The position numbers were made by a program, and so were the translations under genes. 64,000 nt of DNA from Palsa-506 sp963707065 (GTDB lineage Bacteria; Actinomycetota; Actinomycetes; Streptosporangiales; Streptosporangiaceae). How positions within the stretch are numbered: position 1 is the first letter of the stretch; each line of letters begins with the position of its first letter. Shown piece after piece: positions 7,699 to 16,667 of this stretch. Below the pieces are notes generated by a model. That model was not told the DNA's origin, ran no database searches, and saw nothing but the letters and a program-made list of their open reading frames with translations. The stretch lies in assembly GCA_963707065.1 (NCBI GenBank), contig CAVPPJ010000013.1, positions 124,001-188,000 on the forward strand, in the 5' to 3' direction.

Positions 7699-8610
7699 TC
7701 AGGATGCGATCAGGTAGGTGAACACGCTCTCCAGGGACTCATCGGCGGGCAGCAGTTCGCGCAGCCTGATGTCGGCGTCCCTGGTAAGGCCGGCGAGTTC
7801 GCGGGTGAAGGTGCCGTAGTCCGATGTCCGTACCTGCAGCCCGCGCGGAGTCAGTTCCACCCCGGTGACGGCAGGCCGGCCGATCAGCGCCGCCCCGAGC
7901 AGGCGGTCGTCCGAGGTGCGCACCAGGAACACATGCGGGCGGCTGGTCATCAGGCGCCTGATGGCGCGGAAATCGCCGGATGCGGCGAGCCGGCCGGAGA
8001 CCATCACCTGGATGGTGCCGGACAGCCGCTCCACTTCTTCCAGGATGTGGGAGCTGAACAGGATCGTGCGGCCCTCGGCGCCGAGCGTGTGCAGCAGTTC
8101 CATCATGTGCAGCCGCTGGCGCGGATCCATCCCGTTGAACGGCTCGTCGAGCAGGATCACCTGGGGATCGTGCACCAGCGCCGCGGCTACCTTGATCCGC
8201 TGCCGCATGCCCTTGGAGTACGTCGTGATCTTGCGATCCTGCGCGTCCGCCATCTCCACGATCGCGATGGCCCGGCGCGCGGCCGCGCCGGGATCCGGCA
8301 GCCCGTGCAGCTTCGCGGTGGCGAGGACGAACTCGGTGCCGGTGAGGAAGGCATAGACCGACGCGTGCTCGGGCACCAGCCCGACGGTCCTGAACAGCTC
8401 GGTGTTACGCCAGCTGGGCTTGCCGGCCACCGTCACGTCGCCGCGCGAGGGCTCGAGGAAGCCCGCGATCATGTGCAGCAGGGTCGATTTCCCGGCGCCG
8501 TTGGGACCGAGCAGGCCGGTGACGCCGGATCCGATCGACATCGAGATGTCGTTGATCGCGACGACGTTCCCGTACCAGCGCGAGACGTTGCTCACTTCGA
8601 TCATGGTCAT
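7699..8610 (-). CDS. ABC transporter ATP-binding protein
   Basis: 303 residues. Walker A GPNGAGKST, a degenerate signature YSKGMRQRIKVA, Walker B VILLDEPFNGMD and the switch region SSHILEEVERL are all present. It is a drug/ABC-2 type nucleotide-binding domain with a ~90-residue C-terminal extension. Its ATG overlaps the upstream permease stop codon (ATGA), so the two are translationally coupled. It likely works with the permease at 6922-7653, the one at 8607-9599, or both. Confidence 0.9.
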   Translation of the reverse strand: MTMIEVSNVSRWYGNVVAINDISMSIGSGVTGLLGPNGAGKSTLLHMIAGFLEPSRGDVTVAGKPSWRNTELFRTVGLVPEHASVYAFLTGTEFVLATAKLHGLPDPGAAARRAIAIVEMADAQDRKITTYSKGMRQRIKVAAALVHDPQVILLDEPFNGMDPRQRLHMMELLHTLGAEGRTILFSSHILEEVERLSGTIQVMVSGRLAASGDFRAIRRLMTSRPHVFLVRTSDDRLLGAALIGRPAVTGVELTPRGLQVRTSDYGTFTRELAGLTRDADIRLRELLPADESLESVFTYLIAS

Positions 8611-9599
8611 GAGATGCCGACTTTCCGGTACCTGGCGATGAGGGCGCCGATGCCGGCGCCGAGGAAGACGACCAGCATCAGCCCGTACGCTGCGCCGTAG
8701 CCGCCAGGGTCGGCAATAATGCCCGGCGAGGTGCCGCCCAGCCATTCCCTGACGCCGTCCAGCACGGTGAATGGGCTGATCAGGCCAGCCAGGTGCACAC
8801 CCGCCGGCACTGTGCGCGGCCCGATGATGACGACATGACCGTGCTGGGCGGCACCTTGCACGACAACCCGGCTGGCCTGGGCGATGTGGCTGAGCAGCCT
8901 GGCCAGCGTCCAGGTCAGGAAGAAGAAGATCGCGATCGTTCCCGTCGCGTAGGCACGCCGGCCGGTGAACGAGGCGAGCGCGAGCCCGATCGCGGCGAGC
9001 AGGACGGCCCACATCAGCCCGACGAGCAGCCCGGGGATGAGCGCCCGCGTCTGCGCCCAGACGGCACTGAAACCGTGCGCTTGCAGGACGGTGCCCAGGT
9101 ACAGCAGGAGTTCCGGGATCTCGATCATGATCAGGCACGCGATGACGAACGCGGCGAGCTTGGCCAGCGGGTAGTCGATACGGCGGATCGGCCGGGAGAA
9201 GTACAGCGGCAGGACGTGGCTGCGCAGGTCACGGGAGACAAGCTCGGGCGCCTGCGCGGCAATGAAGATTGTCATGACGAGCACCCGCAGCGCAGGCACG
9301 TAGGTGTCGTAGGGAATCTGACGGGCATGCGAGCTGCTGAGGGCCACCGCGACGGCGTTCACGACCGCTGGCAGGCACATGATGGCGAACGTGATCACCG
9401 GGAGGATCTTGGCCTTGACGCCGCGGCCGATGCCGAACGCGGAGCGCAGGCTGTGCCAGCAGAGCGCCCGGGCGATCTGCGCGCGGCCGAGTCGCTGGCC
9501 GTCATACCGGCGGTAGCCGAGATCGTGGATGACCCCGGAGGTGCCGGCCGGGGCGTCAGCCTGGCCTGCCTGCCGCGGGCCGGCTATGTCAGCGGGCAT
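8607..9599 (-). CDS. ABC-2 type transporter permease
   Basis: 330 residues. A ~60-residue cytoplasmic N-terminus (DLGYRRYDGQRLG) is followed by about six membrane helices. SRDLRSHVLPLYFSRPIRRIDYPLAKLAAF is the characteristic cytoplasmic loop of this permease class. The start overlaps the upstream ATPase by 11 bases and the stop overlaps the downstream ATPase start. The four genes therefore look like one cotranscribed exporter locus with two ATPases and two permeases. Confidence 0.85.
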   Translation of the reverse strand: MPADIAGPRQAGQADAPAGTSGVIHDLGYRRYDGQRLGRAQIARALCWHSLRSAFGIGRGVKAKILPVITFAIMCLPAVVNAVAVALSSSHARQIPYDTYVPALRVLVMTIFIAAQAPELVSRDLRSHVLPLYFSRPIRRIDYPLAKLAAFVIACLIMIEIPELLLYLGTVLQAHGFSAVWAQTRALIPGLLVGLMWAVLLAAIGLALASFTGRRAYATGTIAIFFFLTWTLARLLSHIAQASRVVVQGAAQHGHVVIIGPRTVPAGVHLAGLISPFTVLDGVREWLGGTSPGIIADPGGYGAAYGLMLVVFLGAGIGALIARYRKVGIS

Positions 9600-10584
9600 C
9601 GGACGCTCCCGTCATCTCAGCTGGCTCCGACTGATCATCGCGGAACAGTTCCTCGATCCGGTGCCGCCGCTGCTCCATCCGGTTCAGCGGCAGGCCGAGG
9701 CCGGCGACGGCATCGCGGACCTGGTCATAGGTGCCCTCGCCGGTCAGCCTGACCAGCACGGCCCGGTCCTGGGCCTTGGGGTCGAGGCCGCGCCGGGCGA
9801 GTTCGGCCAGCAGCAGGCCGGTGCCTTCCTCGACTTCGATGATCAGGACCTGACTCGCCTGGGTGAAGCTGGTAACCGTGTCGGCCCGCAGCAGCTTCCC
9901 GCCGTCGATCGCCACGATGTGGTCGCAGATCTGCTCAAGCTCGCCGAGGAGATGGGAGGCGACGACGATGGAGATGCCGAAGTTCGCGCCGATCCTGCTG
10001 ATCAGCTCGAGCATCGCGGTACGGCCAGCCGGGTCGAGGCCGATGGTCGGCTCGTCGAGCAGCAGCAGGCGCGGGTCGCCGACTAGCGCCTGGGCCAGCT
10101 TCACCCGCTGCTTCATGCCCGTGGAGTAGGTGCCGATCTGCCGGTACCGCTCCTCATACAGGCCGACATGGCGCAGCGACTCCGCAGCGCGCTCCTTCGC
10201 GGCGGTCGGCGGCAGGCCCGACATCCGGCCCAGATGGGTAACGAACTCAGTGGCCGTGACATCGGGCACCAGGCAATCATGCTCGGGCATGTAGCCGGTC
10301 AGGCTCCTGATCTGCTCGCCGCTGCGCTCGCAGTCGTGCCCGAGCACGCTGGCCCGGCCCTTCGTGGGGGTCAGCAGGCCCAGCAGGATCTTGATGAGGG
10401 TGGACTTCCCGGCGCCGTTGGCCCCGACCAGGCCGGTGACGCCGGGCGCGACCGCCACCGTGAGCTCGTCGAGCGCTATCACCTGGCCCGGATAGCGCTT
10501 CGTCAGGGCCGTGGTCTCGATGACTGTCCCCGCAGCCGGCCCTCCGGCCGGATCCGCGGCTCGCACCGGTGCGTGAGCGGTCAC
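9589..10584 (-). CDS. ABC transporter ATP-binding protein (first gene of exporter operon)
   Basis: 331 residues. Walker A GANGAGKST, signature YSTGMKQRVKLA, Walker B LLLLDEPTIGLDPAGR and the H-loop VASHLLGELEQICDHI are complete. It is the first gene of the four-gene operon and overlaps the following permease by 11 bases. Its paralogue at 7699-8610 shares the layout, which suggests duplication of an ATPase/permease pair within the operon. Substrate unknown. Confidence 0.9.
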   Translation of the reverse strand: MTAHAPVRAADPAGGPAAGTVIETTALTKRYPGQVIALDELTVAVAPGVTGLVGANGAGKSTLIKILLGLLTPTKGRASVLGHDCERSGEQIRSLTGYMPEHDCLVPDVTATEFVTHLGRMSGLPPTAAKERAAESLRHVGLYEERYRQIGTYSTGMKQRVKLAQALVGDPRLLLLDEPTIGLDPAGRTAMLELISRIGANFGISIVVASHLLGELEQICDHIVAIDGGKLLRADTVTSFTQASQVLIIEVEEGTGLLLAELARRGLDPKAQDRAVLVRLTGEGTYDQVRDAVAGLGLPLNRMEQRRHRIEELFRDDQSEPAEMTGASDAR

Positions 10585-10989
10585 GTTCCCTCATGCCTCG
10601 CCTTCGTGTGCGGCGCAGGGCGCCGAAGCGGCCAGGATGCCCGGCCGGGCGCGCTGCAGGCGGCCGGGCGGCAGCCGACCGCGGATGCGGTATCCAGGAT
10701 GCCGCAGGCGCGGACAACTGTCGTCACTCCGCAGGCTGATCTTCCATCCCACCCAGGTCGTACCGGGATCCGGGCGGCGCGGCGGTAAGGCGATCGTGAC
10801 AGCCGGGCGGGACGGCGGCTAGTAAGCTCCGGCCCAGGTGCCCAGCATGCCAGCAAGCGGGCACCGGGCCCGGCGAACGCGTTCCTCGCTAGCGGGTAAC
10901 CGCTGCGGACTGCGTGTCCCCGGCACGCGAACCCCTGATCAGAAACGGAGATCCGTGCTCACCCGAGCCCAGGCTCACCGGCGGTCCGG
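10585..10989. other. Intergenic region, divergent
   Basis: About 400 bases between the divergent ABC operon and the serine hydrolase gene. It must hold both promoters, but I see no clear -35/-10 pair, repeat or RNA gene. Open frames here have no recognisable protein features. Confidence 0.4.
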
Positions 10990-11943
10990 GTGACCGTCAT
11001 GCATCGCCGCACCAGGAGAGTTCAGCACCTCGCCGCGCTCTCGGTGATCGCCTTCCTCGTACTGGGATGCGGCGGCACCAACGCAGCCGGGCCGCAAGAT
11101 ACGCCGGGCACTCGCGCCAGCCAGCCGACCGCCTCCCCGCGGCCCGCCACGCCGCCAGCCCCCACCCCCCGCGCCTCCGCGCGACGAGCGGCTGCCTCTC
11201 CCTTTACCAGCCGCCGCCTGCGCGGCTATCTGGCCGGCCGGGCAGGTCATGTGACCGCGGCGCTGTACGACGCGCGCACCAAGAAGACCTGGCTGCTGCA
11301 CCCGCGGTCCGCTCAGTACACCGCGAGCATCGTGAAGGTCGAGATCATGGGCGCTGCCCTGCATGAGGCGGAAGCGGCCGGGCGGGACCTGCCGCCGGCC
11401 GAGGCAGCGCTGATGCCCTCGATGATCGAGAACAGTGATAATGATTCGGCGACCACGCTGCTCCAGGACGTGGGCGGGCCTAGCGCCATCGCCCGGTTCG
11501 ACCGGTCTGCCGGGATGAATGACACGATCCCCTCCAAGCTGGCCCTCATTCCCGGGACCTCGCTGCCTGGCTGGGGCCTGACGACAACCACTGCGCTGGA
11601 CGAGGTGACCCTCGTGTCGGACTTCGCCTACCCGAGCTCTGTCTTGTCCGATGCCGCCCGGCGATACGGGCTGTCCCTGATGGAGCACGTCGAAGCCGGT
11701 CAGGACTGGGGCGTTTCCGGGGGCGTTCCGGCCGGCACGACCGTGGCCCTGAAGAACGGCTGGCTCCCGGTCGGATCTTCTGGCTGGCAGGTCAACAGCA
11801 TCGGCTGGATCTCCGGCCACGGCCGTAACTACGTGCTCGCCGTGCTGACCGACGGCAGCCCGACCGAGGCCTACGGGATCGACACCGTCGAGACCATAGC
11901 GAGGGATGTCTACCGATCGCGGGCCCGCGCCACGCCGCGGTAG
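10990..11943 (+). CDS. Class A beta-lactamase-like serine hydrolase lipoprotein
   Basis: 317 residues. A signal peptide ends in a lipobox (FLVLGCGG), then a Pro/Ala/Thr-rich linker to about residue 70, then a penicillin-binding/class A beta-lactamase fold. The SxxK motif is in TASIVKVEI and the SDN loop in ENSDNDSA. The KTG triad reads KNG (ALKNGWLP), a common substitution in beta-lactamase-like hydrolases that are not true lactamases. It is probably anchored outside the membrane and acts on cell-wall or ester substrates; resistance should not be assumed. The GTG at 10990 is used, with an ATG three codons further in. Confidence 0.8.
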   Translation: MTVMHRRTRRVQHLAALSVIAFLVLGCGGTNAAGPQDTPGTRASQPTASPRPATPPAPTPRASARRAAASPFTSRRLRGYLAGRAGHVTAALYDARTKKTWLLHPRSAQYTASIVKVEIMGAALHEAEAAGRDLPPAEAALMPSMIENSDNDSATTLLQDVGGPSAIARFDRSAGMNDTIPSKLALIPGTSLPGWGLTTTTALDEVTLVSDFAYPSSVLSDAARRYGLSLMEHVEAGQDWGVSGGVPAGTTVALKNGWLPVGSSGWQVNSIGWISGHGRNYVLAVLTDGSPTEAYGIDTVETIARDVYRSRARATPR

Positions 11944-11946
11944 CTG

Positions 11947-12190
11947 CTACATGCTGCTCACTGACGTCGCGGGCAGGCCGTACTGAGCCGCGATCGGGTT
12001 CCACCTGTTGACGAACAAGGTCTTGTAGTTGACTGCCTGGCTGTCGGCAGTGAGCGCGGTGCGCTGACTGGCTCCTGGCCGGGCAAGCCGCCTCCAGCTG
12101 CTGGCCCATGCCAGGTAATCACTGTCAGCGGTCAGCGAGAGAAAAGCGCCTGGGTCAGGTCGGACTTCGGCACAGGCCGTGGAGCGCGGT
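11947..12190 (-). pseudogene. Remnant of an unidentified gene (3' end only)
   Basis: Leftward from about 12190 to a TAG at 11947, one frame reads without stops as ordinary protein sequence. Segments include LTADSDYLAWASSWRRLARP and YKTLFVNRWNPIAAQYGLP. Third codon positions are mostly G or C, as in real genes here. There is no start codon in this frame and the 5' part is missing. I do not recognise the family. It looks like the surviving C-terminus of a deleted gene. Confidence 0.4.
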
Positions 12191-12468
12191 GGCCGCAGGA
12201 GTCCGGCACTGTTGGATTCAGTCGCCGCTGATCGTGGCCCTGCTGGATCGCCGACGCTGCGAGGTCACTCCTCCGGCCCGTGCGTGCCCCAGCGCATGGC
12301 AGCGCTGCCGTGCGCCGGAATGTCAGCCGCTGCTCAGGCGGCCGCATTCCGGCGCGGTGACGGCGGGGTCAATCCTGCCGAACCGGGAGGCTCCGGTACA
12401 GGGATCTTGAATTGGGCACGCGCGCGGGCTCGGTCGAGGCTGGCCGTCGTGCCTGAGCAGGAGCCGGG

Positions 12469-13047
12469 TCAGGCTGGCAGGCCGGGATCTCCGCCGCGGG
12501 CCGGGCCGTCCGGCGGGATGCGGAGTGCTGCCCAGACCATTTTCCGGTGGAAGCCGAGCATTGCCCAGCCCCAGGTGGTGGCCAGCGCCTGGACTACCTG
12601 CAGGCCACGGCCGGCCTCAGCACCGGGATCAGCTGGCCGCAGTACCGGGGGGTCGGCACTCGGGTCGGTGACCGCGCAGACCAGATGACTTGCCCGGTGC
12701 CACAGGCTCAGCTCGACCTGCCCTTGTGCGGCCACGCCGAAGTCGATGCGGGCGCCATGGCATAGCGCGTTGGTGACCAGTTCCGACACCACCACGGCAG
12801 TGTCCGGGAACGCGGCGCACATGTCCCAGCGCCGCAACGCCTCCCGGGTAAATTCGCGCGCCGCCCGCGGTGACTCCGGCTCGGTCCCGAGCGCCCGGAC
12901 AGCGGCTCCTGGCGGTCCGGCTACCGCGGATGGCAGTAACGCCGGCGGCCGCAACTGGCCTGCCTGGCGGGATAGGCCGTCGCGAGCCGCTGCGGCGCCG
13001 CGGTCGTGCTCAGCGCGGCCGGGAGCCGCCTGATGTCCTCGGTGCAT
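12469..13047 (-). CDS. RsbW-like ATP-binding regulatory protein (anti-sigma kinase type)
   Basis: 192 residues. A ~70-residue disordered N-terminus precedes a GHKL ATPase core: ARRFTREALR-type helix, VVSELVTNALCHGA (N box), LVCAVTDPSADPP (G1-like) and GRGLQVVQALATTWGW (G2-like). This is the small single-domain ATP-binding protein seen in many copies in Streptomyces and relatives. Some copies inhibit sigma factors and others pair with BldB/DUF397-type proteins. The ATG at 13047 is chosen for its GAGG box eight bases upstream; frames further upstream are not protein-like. It is divergent from the DUF397/XRE pair. Confidence 0.8.
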   Translation of the reverse strand: MHRGHQAAPGRAEHDRGAAAARDGLSRQAGQLRPPALLPSAVAGPPGAAVRALGTEPESPRAAREFTREALRRWDMCAAFPDTAVVVSELVTNALCHGARIDFGVAAQGQVELSLWHRASHLVCAVTDPSADPPVLRPADPGAEAGRGLQVVQALATTWGWAMLGFHRKMVWAALRIPPDGPARGGDPGLPA

Positions 13048-13260
13048 GAGCGAAACCTCAGAGCCTGACGCGGAACGTGCAGACGGGCCGGCCTGCACTT
13101 CCGATACCATGCCATCCACGATGTGCAGGTGCAAGTGCTGATGCACGTGCACCTGACGTGTGCAGATGACTGCAGGATCATCGAATCGGCTGTTCGGGAC
13201 GATTGCACCGCTGATCCGCAGGCAGCTGCCCCGTCCTCCGCCCAGCGAAGGGAACGAGAC

Positions 13261-13497
13261 GTGGATCTGGCCCACAACGGCATGCAGGCGACCCGGCTGG
13301 GCCGGGCCACTTGGCGCAAGAGCCGGCGAAGCAATCCCAGCGGCAATTGCGTCGAGGTCGCATTCCTGACCGCCGGCCAAGTCGCCATGCGTAACTCAAG
13401 GCACCCGGACGGCCCGGCGCTTGTTTTCACCCGAGCCGACTGGGATGCGTTCATCGGCGGCGCCAGGGACGGCGATTTCGGCCGACTGCCCGGCTAG
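13261..13497 (+). CDS. DUF397 domain protein
   Basis: 78 residues with the DUF397 core: ATWRKSRRSNPSGNCVEVAFL, VAMRNSRHPDGPALVFTRADWDAFIGGARDGDF. These small proteins are nearly always encoded next to an XRE/DUF5753 regulator, as here (next gene at 13604). They act as regulator partners in actinomycete development and secondary metabolism. The GTG at 13261 is chosen because AAGGGA lies at suitable spacing and the domain begins soon after. Confidence 0.85.
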   Translation: MDLAHNGMQATRLGRATWRKSRRSNPSGNCVEVAFLTAGQVAMRNSRHPDGPALVFTRADWDAFIGGARDGDFGRLPG

Positions 13498-13603
13498 CAG
13501 CCAGGAATGGCCAGAGCAGCCGAAATAACGGCTGAAAGCACGATGTGGCGCGATAGCGCCAGGCGTGGGAGACTGCCGTGGTCTGGTGTTCTGGGGAGGG
13601 CAC

Positions 13604-14512
13604 ATGATCACAGCGGATGTCGGCGGTAGCCAGGTCCGCAGCTTGCTTGAGCCGCCGGGTAACGGCGGTCCCACAGTGCTGCGGCTGCTACTCGGGGCGC
13701 AATTGCGGCGACTGCGCGAGTCAAAGCGGATTTCGCTTGAGGACGCGGGAAAGGTGATCCGCGCATCACACTCGAAGATGAGCCGCCTGGAGCTCGGCCG
13801 CGTCGGCTTCAAGGACCGGGACATCATCGACCTGCTCACCCTTTACGGAGTGACAGACGAGAAGGAACGCGATTCACTGCGCGCCCTTGCCCGGCGGGCA
13901 AGCGGCCAGGGCTGGTGGCATGACTACTCCGACATCTTGCCCAACTGGTTCGAGGCATACGTCGGCCTCGAGGAGGCGGCCACCCGGATCCGCGCTTACG
14001 AGATCCAGTTCGTTCCCGGCCTGCTGCAGACCGAGGCGTATGCTCGCGCGGTAACTTTGCTGGGTCACTCGGGCGCCCAGCCTGACGAGATAGATCGCCG
14101 GGTCAAACTGCGGATGGCCCGCCAGGGGCTGCTCAGGGGCCCGCGAGCGCCGCAATTGTGGGCGGTGATCGACGAGGCGGTGCTGCGGCGCCCGGTCGGC
14201 GGCGCGGACGTTATGCGCGAGCAGCTTGAGCATCTCATCGAGTGCGCCGCGATGCCGAACGTGACGCTCCAGGTGATCCCGTTCCAGGCCGGCGGCCACG
14301 CCGCGGCCGGAGGGCCGTTCAGCATCCTGCGCTTCGCCGAAGCCGACCTGCCCGACGTGGTCTATCTCGAGCAGCTCACCAGTGCCATGTACCTGGATAA
14401 GCGCGAGACAGTCGATCATTACCTGGTGGTGATGGAGCGCCTGTGCCTGGACGCATTCCCGGCTGAGCACAGCACGGATGCGATCACCACGATCGCCGGC
14501 GAGCTGCCCTAG
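13604..14512 (+). CDS. XRE-family regulator with DUF5753 domain
   Basis: 302 residues. The N-terminal helix-turn-helix covers about residues 25-85 (LGAQLRRLRESKRISLEDAGKVIRASHSKMSRLELG). The DUF5753 sensor-like domain follows (WFEAYVGLEEAATRIRAYEIQFVPGLLQTEAYARAV through VVYLEQLTSAMYLDK). This is the Scr1/BldB-partner class of actinomycete regulators, and the DUF397 gene just upstream is its expected partner. A GGAGGG box precedes the ATG at 13604. Its stop codon overlaps the convergent methyltransferase by four bases. Confidence 0.9.
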   Translation: MITADVGGSQVRSLLEPPGNGGPTVLRLLLGAQLRRLRESKRISLEDAGKVIRASHSKMSRLELGRVGFKDRDIIDLLTLYGVTDEKERDSLRALARRASGQGWWHDYSDILPNWFEAYVGLEEAATRIRAYEIQFVPGLLQTEAYARAVTLLGHSGAQPDEIDRRVKLRMARQGLLRGPRAPQLWAVIDEAVLRRPVGGADVMREQLEHLIECAAMPNVTLQVIPFQAGGHAAAGGPFSILRFAEADLPDVVYLEQLTSAMYLDKRETVDHYLVVMERLCLDAFPAEHSTDAITTIAGELP

Positions 14513-15294
14513 CGCTTGCGCGCGACGCCGCACCAGGCCGTCACGTCGACATCGGAAACGGCGCCCGCCGGGCGCCAGCGCTGTGGCTGCACGACACCGG
14601 GCTCCAGCAGCTCCAGGCCATCGAAGAACCGGGTGATCTCATCGCGGTCCCGCATGGTGCCCCGGGCCGGGCCGAGCCGCGCGTTGATGCGCTTGGTCAT
14701 CTCGGCAATGGCGGCCGGCTTGATGTCACTGGCCGGATGCGCGATCACGAGGTAGCTGCCGGGCACCAGCGAATCCATCAGGCGCTTCACTATGCCGTAG
14801 GGGTCGTCGGAGTCCGGGATGAGATGAAGGACGATCAGCATCATCACCGCGACCGGCTTGCTGAAGTCCAGCGTCTGCGCAGCCGCCGACCGGATCCGGT
14901 CCAGGTCACGCAGGTCAGCATCCAGGTAAGCGGTGGCTCCTTCCGAGCTGCTGGTCAGCAGCGCGCGGGCGTGCGCCAGCACGATCGGGTCGCTGTCCAC
15001 GTAGACAATCCGGGATTCGGGCGCGACCGCCTGAGCCACCTCGTGCGTGTTGCTGGCCGTCGGCAGCCCCGTGCCGAGATCGAGGAACTGCCTGATACCG
15101 CGATCGTCGGCCAGATAGCCCACCGCGCGGGCCAGGAATGCGCGGTTCGCCCTGACATCAAAGACGATGCCGGGGTTAGCGGCAATGGCCTGCTCGGCGG
15201 CCTCCCGGTCGGCGGCGAAGTTGTCCTTCCCGCCGAGCCAGTAGTCGTAGATCCGGGCAGAATGCGCGACAGTGGGGTCGAACGGGCCCGTCAC
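14509..15294 (-). CDS. SAM-dependent methyltransferase, DUF574 family
   Basis: 261 residues beginning MTGPFDPTVAHSARIYDYWLGGKDNFAADR, the hallmark of the actinomycete DUF574 (Methyltransf_19) family. The SAM-binding site is FLDLGTGLPT, followed by VYVDSDPIVLAHARALL. Substrates are unknown; Streptomyces carries many copies, often beside regulators, as here. It converges on and overlaps the XRE regulator by four bases. Confidence 0.9.
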   Translation of the reverse strand: MTGPFDPTVAHSARIYDYWLGGKDNFAADREAAEQAIAANPGIVFDVRANRAFLARAVGYLADDRGIRQFLDLGTGLPTASNTHEVAQAVAPESRIVYVDSDPIVLAHARALLTSSSEGATAYLDADLRDLDRIRSAAAQTLDFSKPVAVMMLIVLHLIPDSDDPYGIVKRLMDSLVPGSYLVIAHPASDIKPAAIAEMTKRINARLGPARGTMRDRDEITRFFDGLELLEPGVVQPQRWRPAGAVSDVDVTAWCGVARKR

Positions 15295-15405
15295 CTGGCA
15301 CTGCCTGTCCCGGCATGTGCCCCTCGGTTGTTCACCGTGCCGATCTTACGAGCCGGCGAATCCGCGACCAACTTGAGGGCACCCCGCAGTCATATGCGGC
15401 AAACG

Positions 15406-15441
15406 CACGCCATGTCCCAATCACACGCCATGTCCCAATCA
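15406..15441. repeat. Tandem 18-bp direct duplication upstream of the MoxR operon
   Basis: Two exact adjacent copies of CACGCCATGTCCCAATCA (15406-15423 and 15424-15441) in the region between the divergent methyltransferase and the MoxR/DUF58 operon. The rest of 15295-15674 shows no gene or convincing promoter. Confidence 0.7.
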
Positions 15442-15674
15442 CCAGCCGCCTAGCCCTCGTAGGGGTCGCTCGGGATCAGCGGTTGGGATTTGTCCGGCAA
15501 TAACCGGCGTGACCCGAACCGCTAACCCCGGAGGGCGGTGGCGAGTGAGCTGCCGGGCGGGCAGAGCTGCTGGCGGCGGCGGGCCGGTAGGGTTTGGGGG
15601 CAAGATCCGGGTACGCGCTGGGGGCGCCCGCTCGTGCTCAGCTGGCCAGGACGCGGCGGAAGGCTGGACGCCAG

Positions 15675-16667
15675 ATGGCGGAGGGACGGCCGGAGGCGAG
15701 GCCGCGCACCGGGGAGTCCCGGCAGCGGCTTACCAGGGTCGTGCTGGCGGCGCTGCTTATCGTGGCCGTGGTGGCCGGGCTCCGCGGCGAGGTCCGGCCG
15801 CTCAACTTCCACAGCCTGCCGCGCAGTCATGACGTGGCCGTCGGGCTCGCCCTTGAGGCCGTGCTCGCCGCGCTGATGGCCGCTCTTGTCATCCGCCGGC
15901 GCCGGGCACCGGATGCCGCGCTCCTGGTCGTGCGGCTGCGCGGTCTCATCGGCACGGCCCTTGCCATCGGGCTCCTCGGCATCCCGGTTCTGCTGCTGCT
16001 GGCCAACCTGCCGAAGCCGCGCGGCCAGCGTCAGCCGAACCCGTTTCACCGGCCCGGGAACGGCCGGCTGCCGCCGCTCAAGGCGGGATCCGCATCGCAC
16101 TTGCCGATCGGCGGGATTCTCACCGCGCTGCTCGTCATCGTGATCGTGGCCGCCGTAGTGATCTGCGTGATCGTGCTCAGGCGCTGGACCGGCTATGCGG
16201 CGAAAGCCGTCCTCGAACCCGAGGACGACGATGAGGAGAAGCTCCGCGAGGCGGTCGAGTCCGGCCGGGCGGCGCTGCGCGAGCTCGACGACGCCAGGGC
16301 AGCCATCATTGCCTGTTACCTGGCCATGGAACGAAGCCTGGCCACCGCGGGCGCCGCCCGGACTGTTGCGGATACGCCGGACGAGCTGCTGGCCAGGGCC
16401 GCCGACGCCGGCCTCGTCCGCGGCGACGCTGCCGGACGGCTGACAACGCTGTTTTATGAAGCGCGCTTCTCCAGCCACCCGCTGCCAGCGGCGAGCAAGA
16501 CCAAGGCACAGCAGGCGCTCAGCGAGCTGGCCGCCAGCCTCGCCATGCTGGCCGCAGACGGGCCGTCCGCAGACGGGCCGTCCGGTGCCGGGCCGTCCGC
16601 CGCCGGGCCGTCCGCCGCCGGGCCCTCCGGTGCCGGGCCCTCCGGTGCCGGGAAGCTGGCACCATGA
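15675..16667 (+). CDS. DUF4129-type membrane protein, first gene of MoxR operon
   Basis: About 330 residues with three or more membrane helices (near residues 20-38, 50-70, 90-110 and 150-175). A cytoplasmic domain follows with LREAVESGRAALRELDDARAAIIACYLAMERSL, typical of DUF4129 proteins found with MoxR and DUF58. The C-terminus is a degenerate GPSAAG/GPSGAG pentapeptide tail from a 15-bp DNA repeat. The ATG at 15675 sits right before the protein-like sequence; its ribosome site (GGAAGG) is rather far away. Its stop overlaps the next start (ATGA). Confidence 0.75.
   Translation: MAEGRPEARPRTGESRQRLTRVVLAALLIVAVVAGLRGEVRPLNFHSLPRSHDVAVGLALEAVLAALMAALVIRRRRAPDAALLVVRLRGLIGTALAIGLLGIPVLLLLANLPKPRGQRQPNPFHRPGNGRLPPLKAGSASHLPIGGILTALLVIVIVAAVVICVIVLRRWTGYAAKAVLEPEDDDEEKLREAVESGRAALRELDDARAAIIACYLAMERSLATAGAARTVADTPDELLARAADAGLVRGDAAGRLTTLFYEARFSSHPLPAASKTKAQQALSELAASLAMLAADGPSADGPSGAGPSAAGPSAAGPSGAGPSGAGKLAP
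16560..16649. repeat. 15-bp coding tandem repeat at the end of the DUF4129 gene
   Basis: Six 15-base units (gggccgtccgccgcc type) run in frame and encode the GPSAxG tail just before the stop codon. Two unit variants, gggccgtcc and gggccctcc, alternate in blocks, which suggests recent slippage. Confidence 0.85.

Noticed and set aside
10581..10856. Possible 91-residue protein upstream of the ABC operon
   Set aside because: It overlaps the promoter region of two divergent genes, lacks a ribosome site and has arginine/proline-rich composition typical of chance frames.
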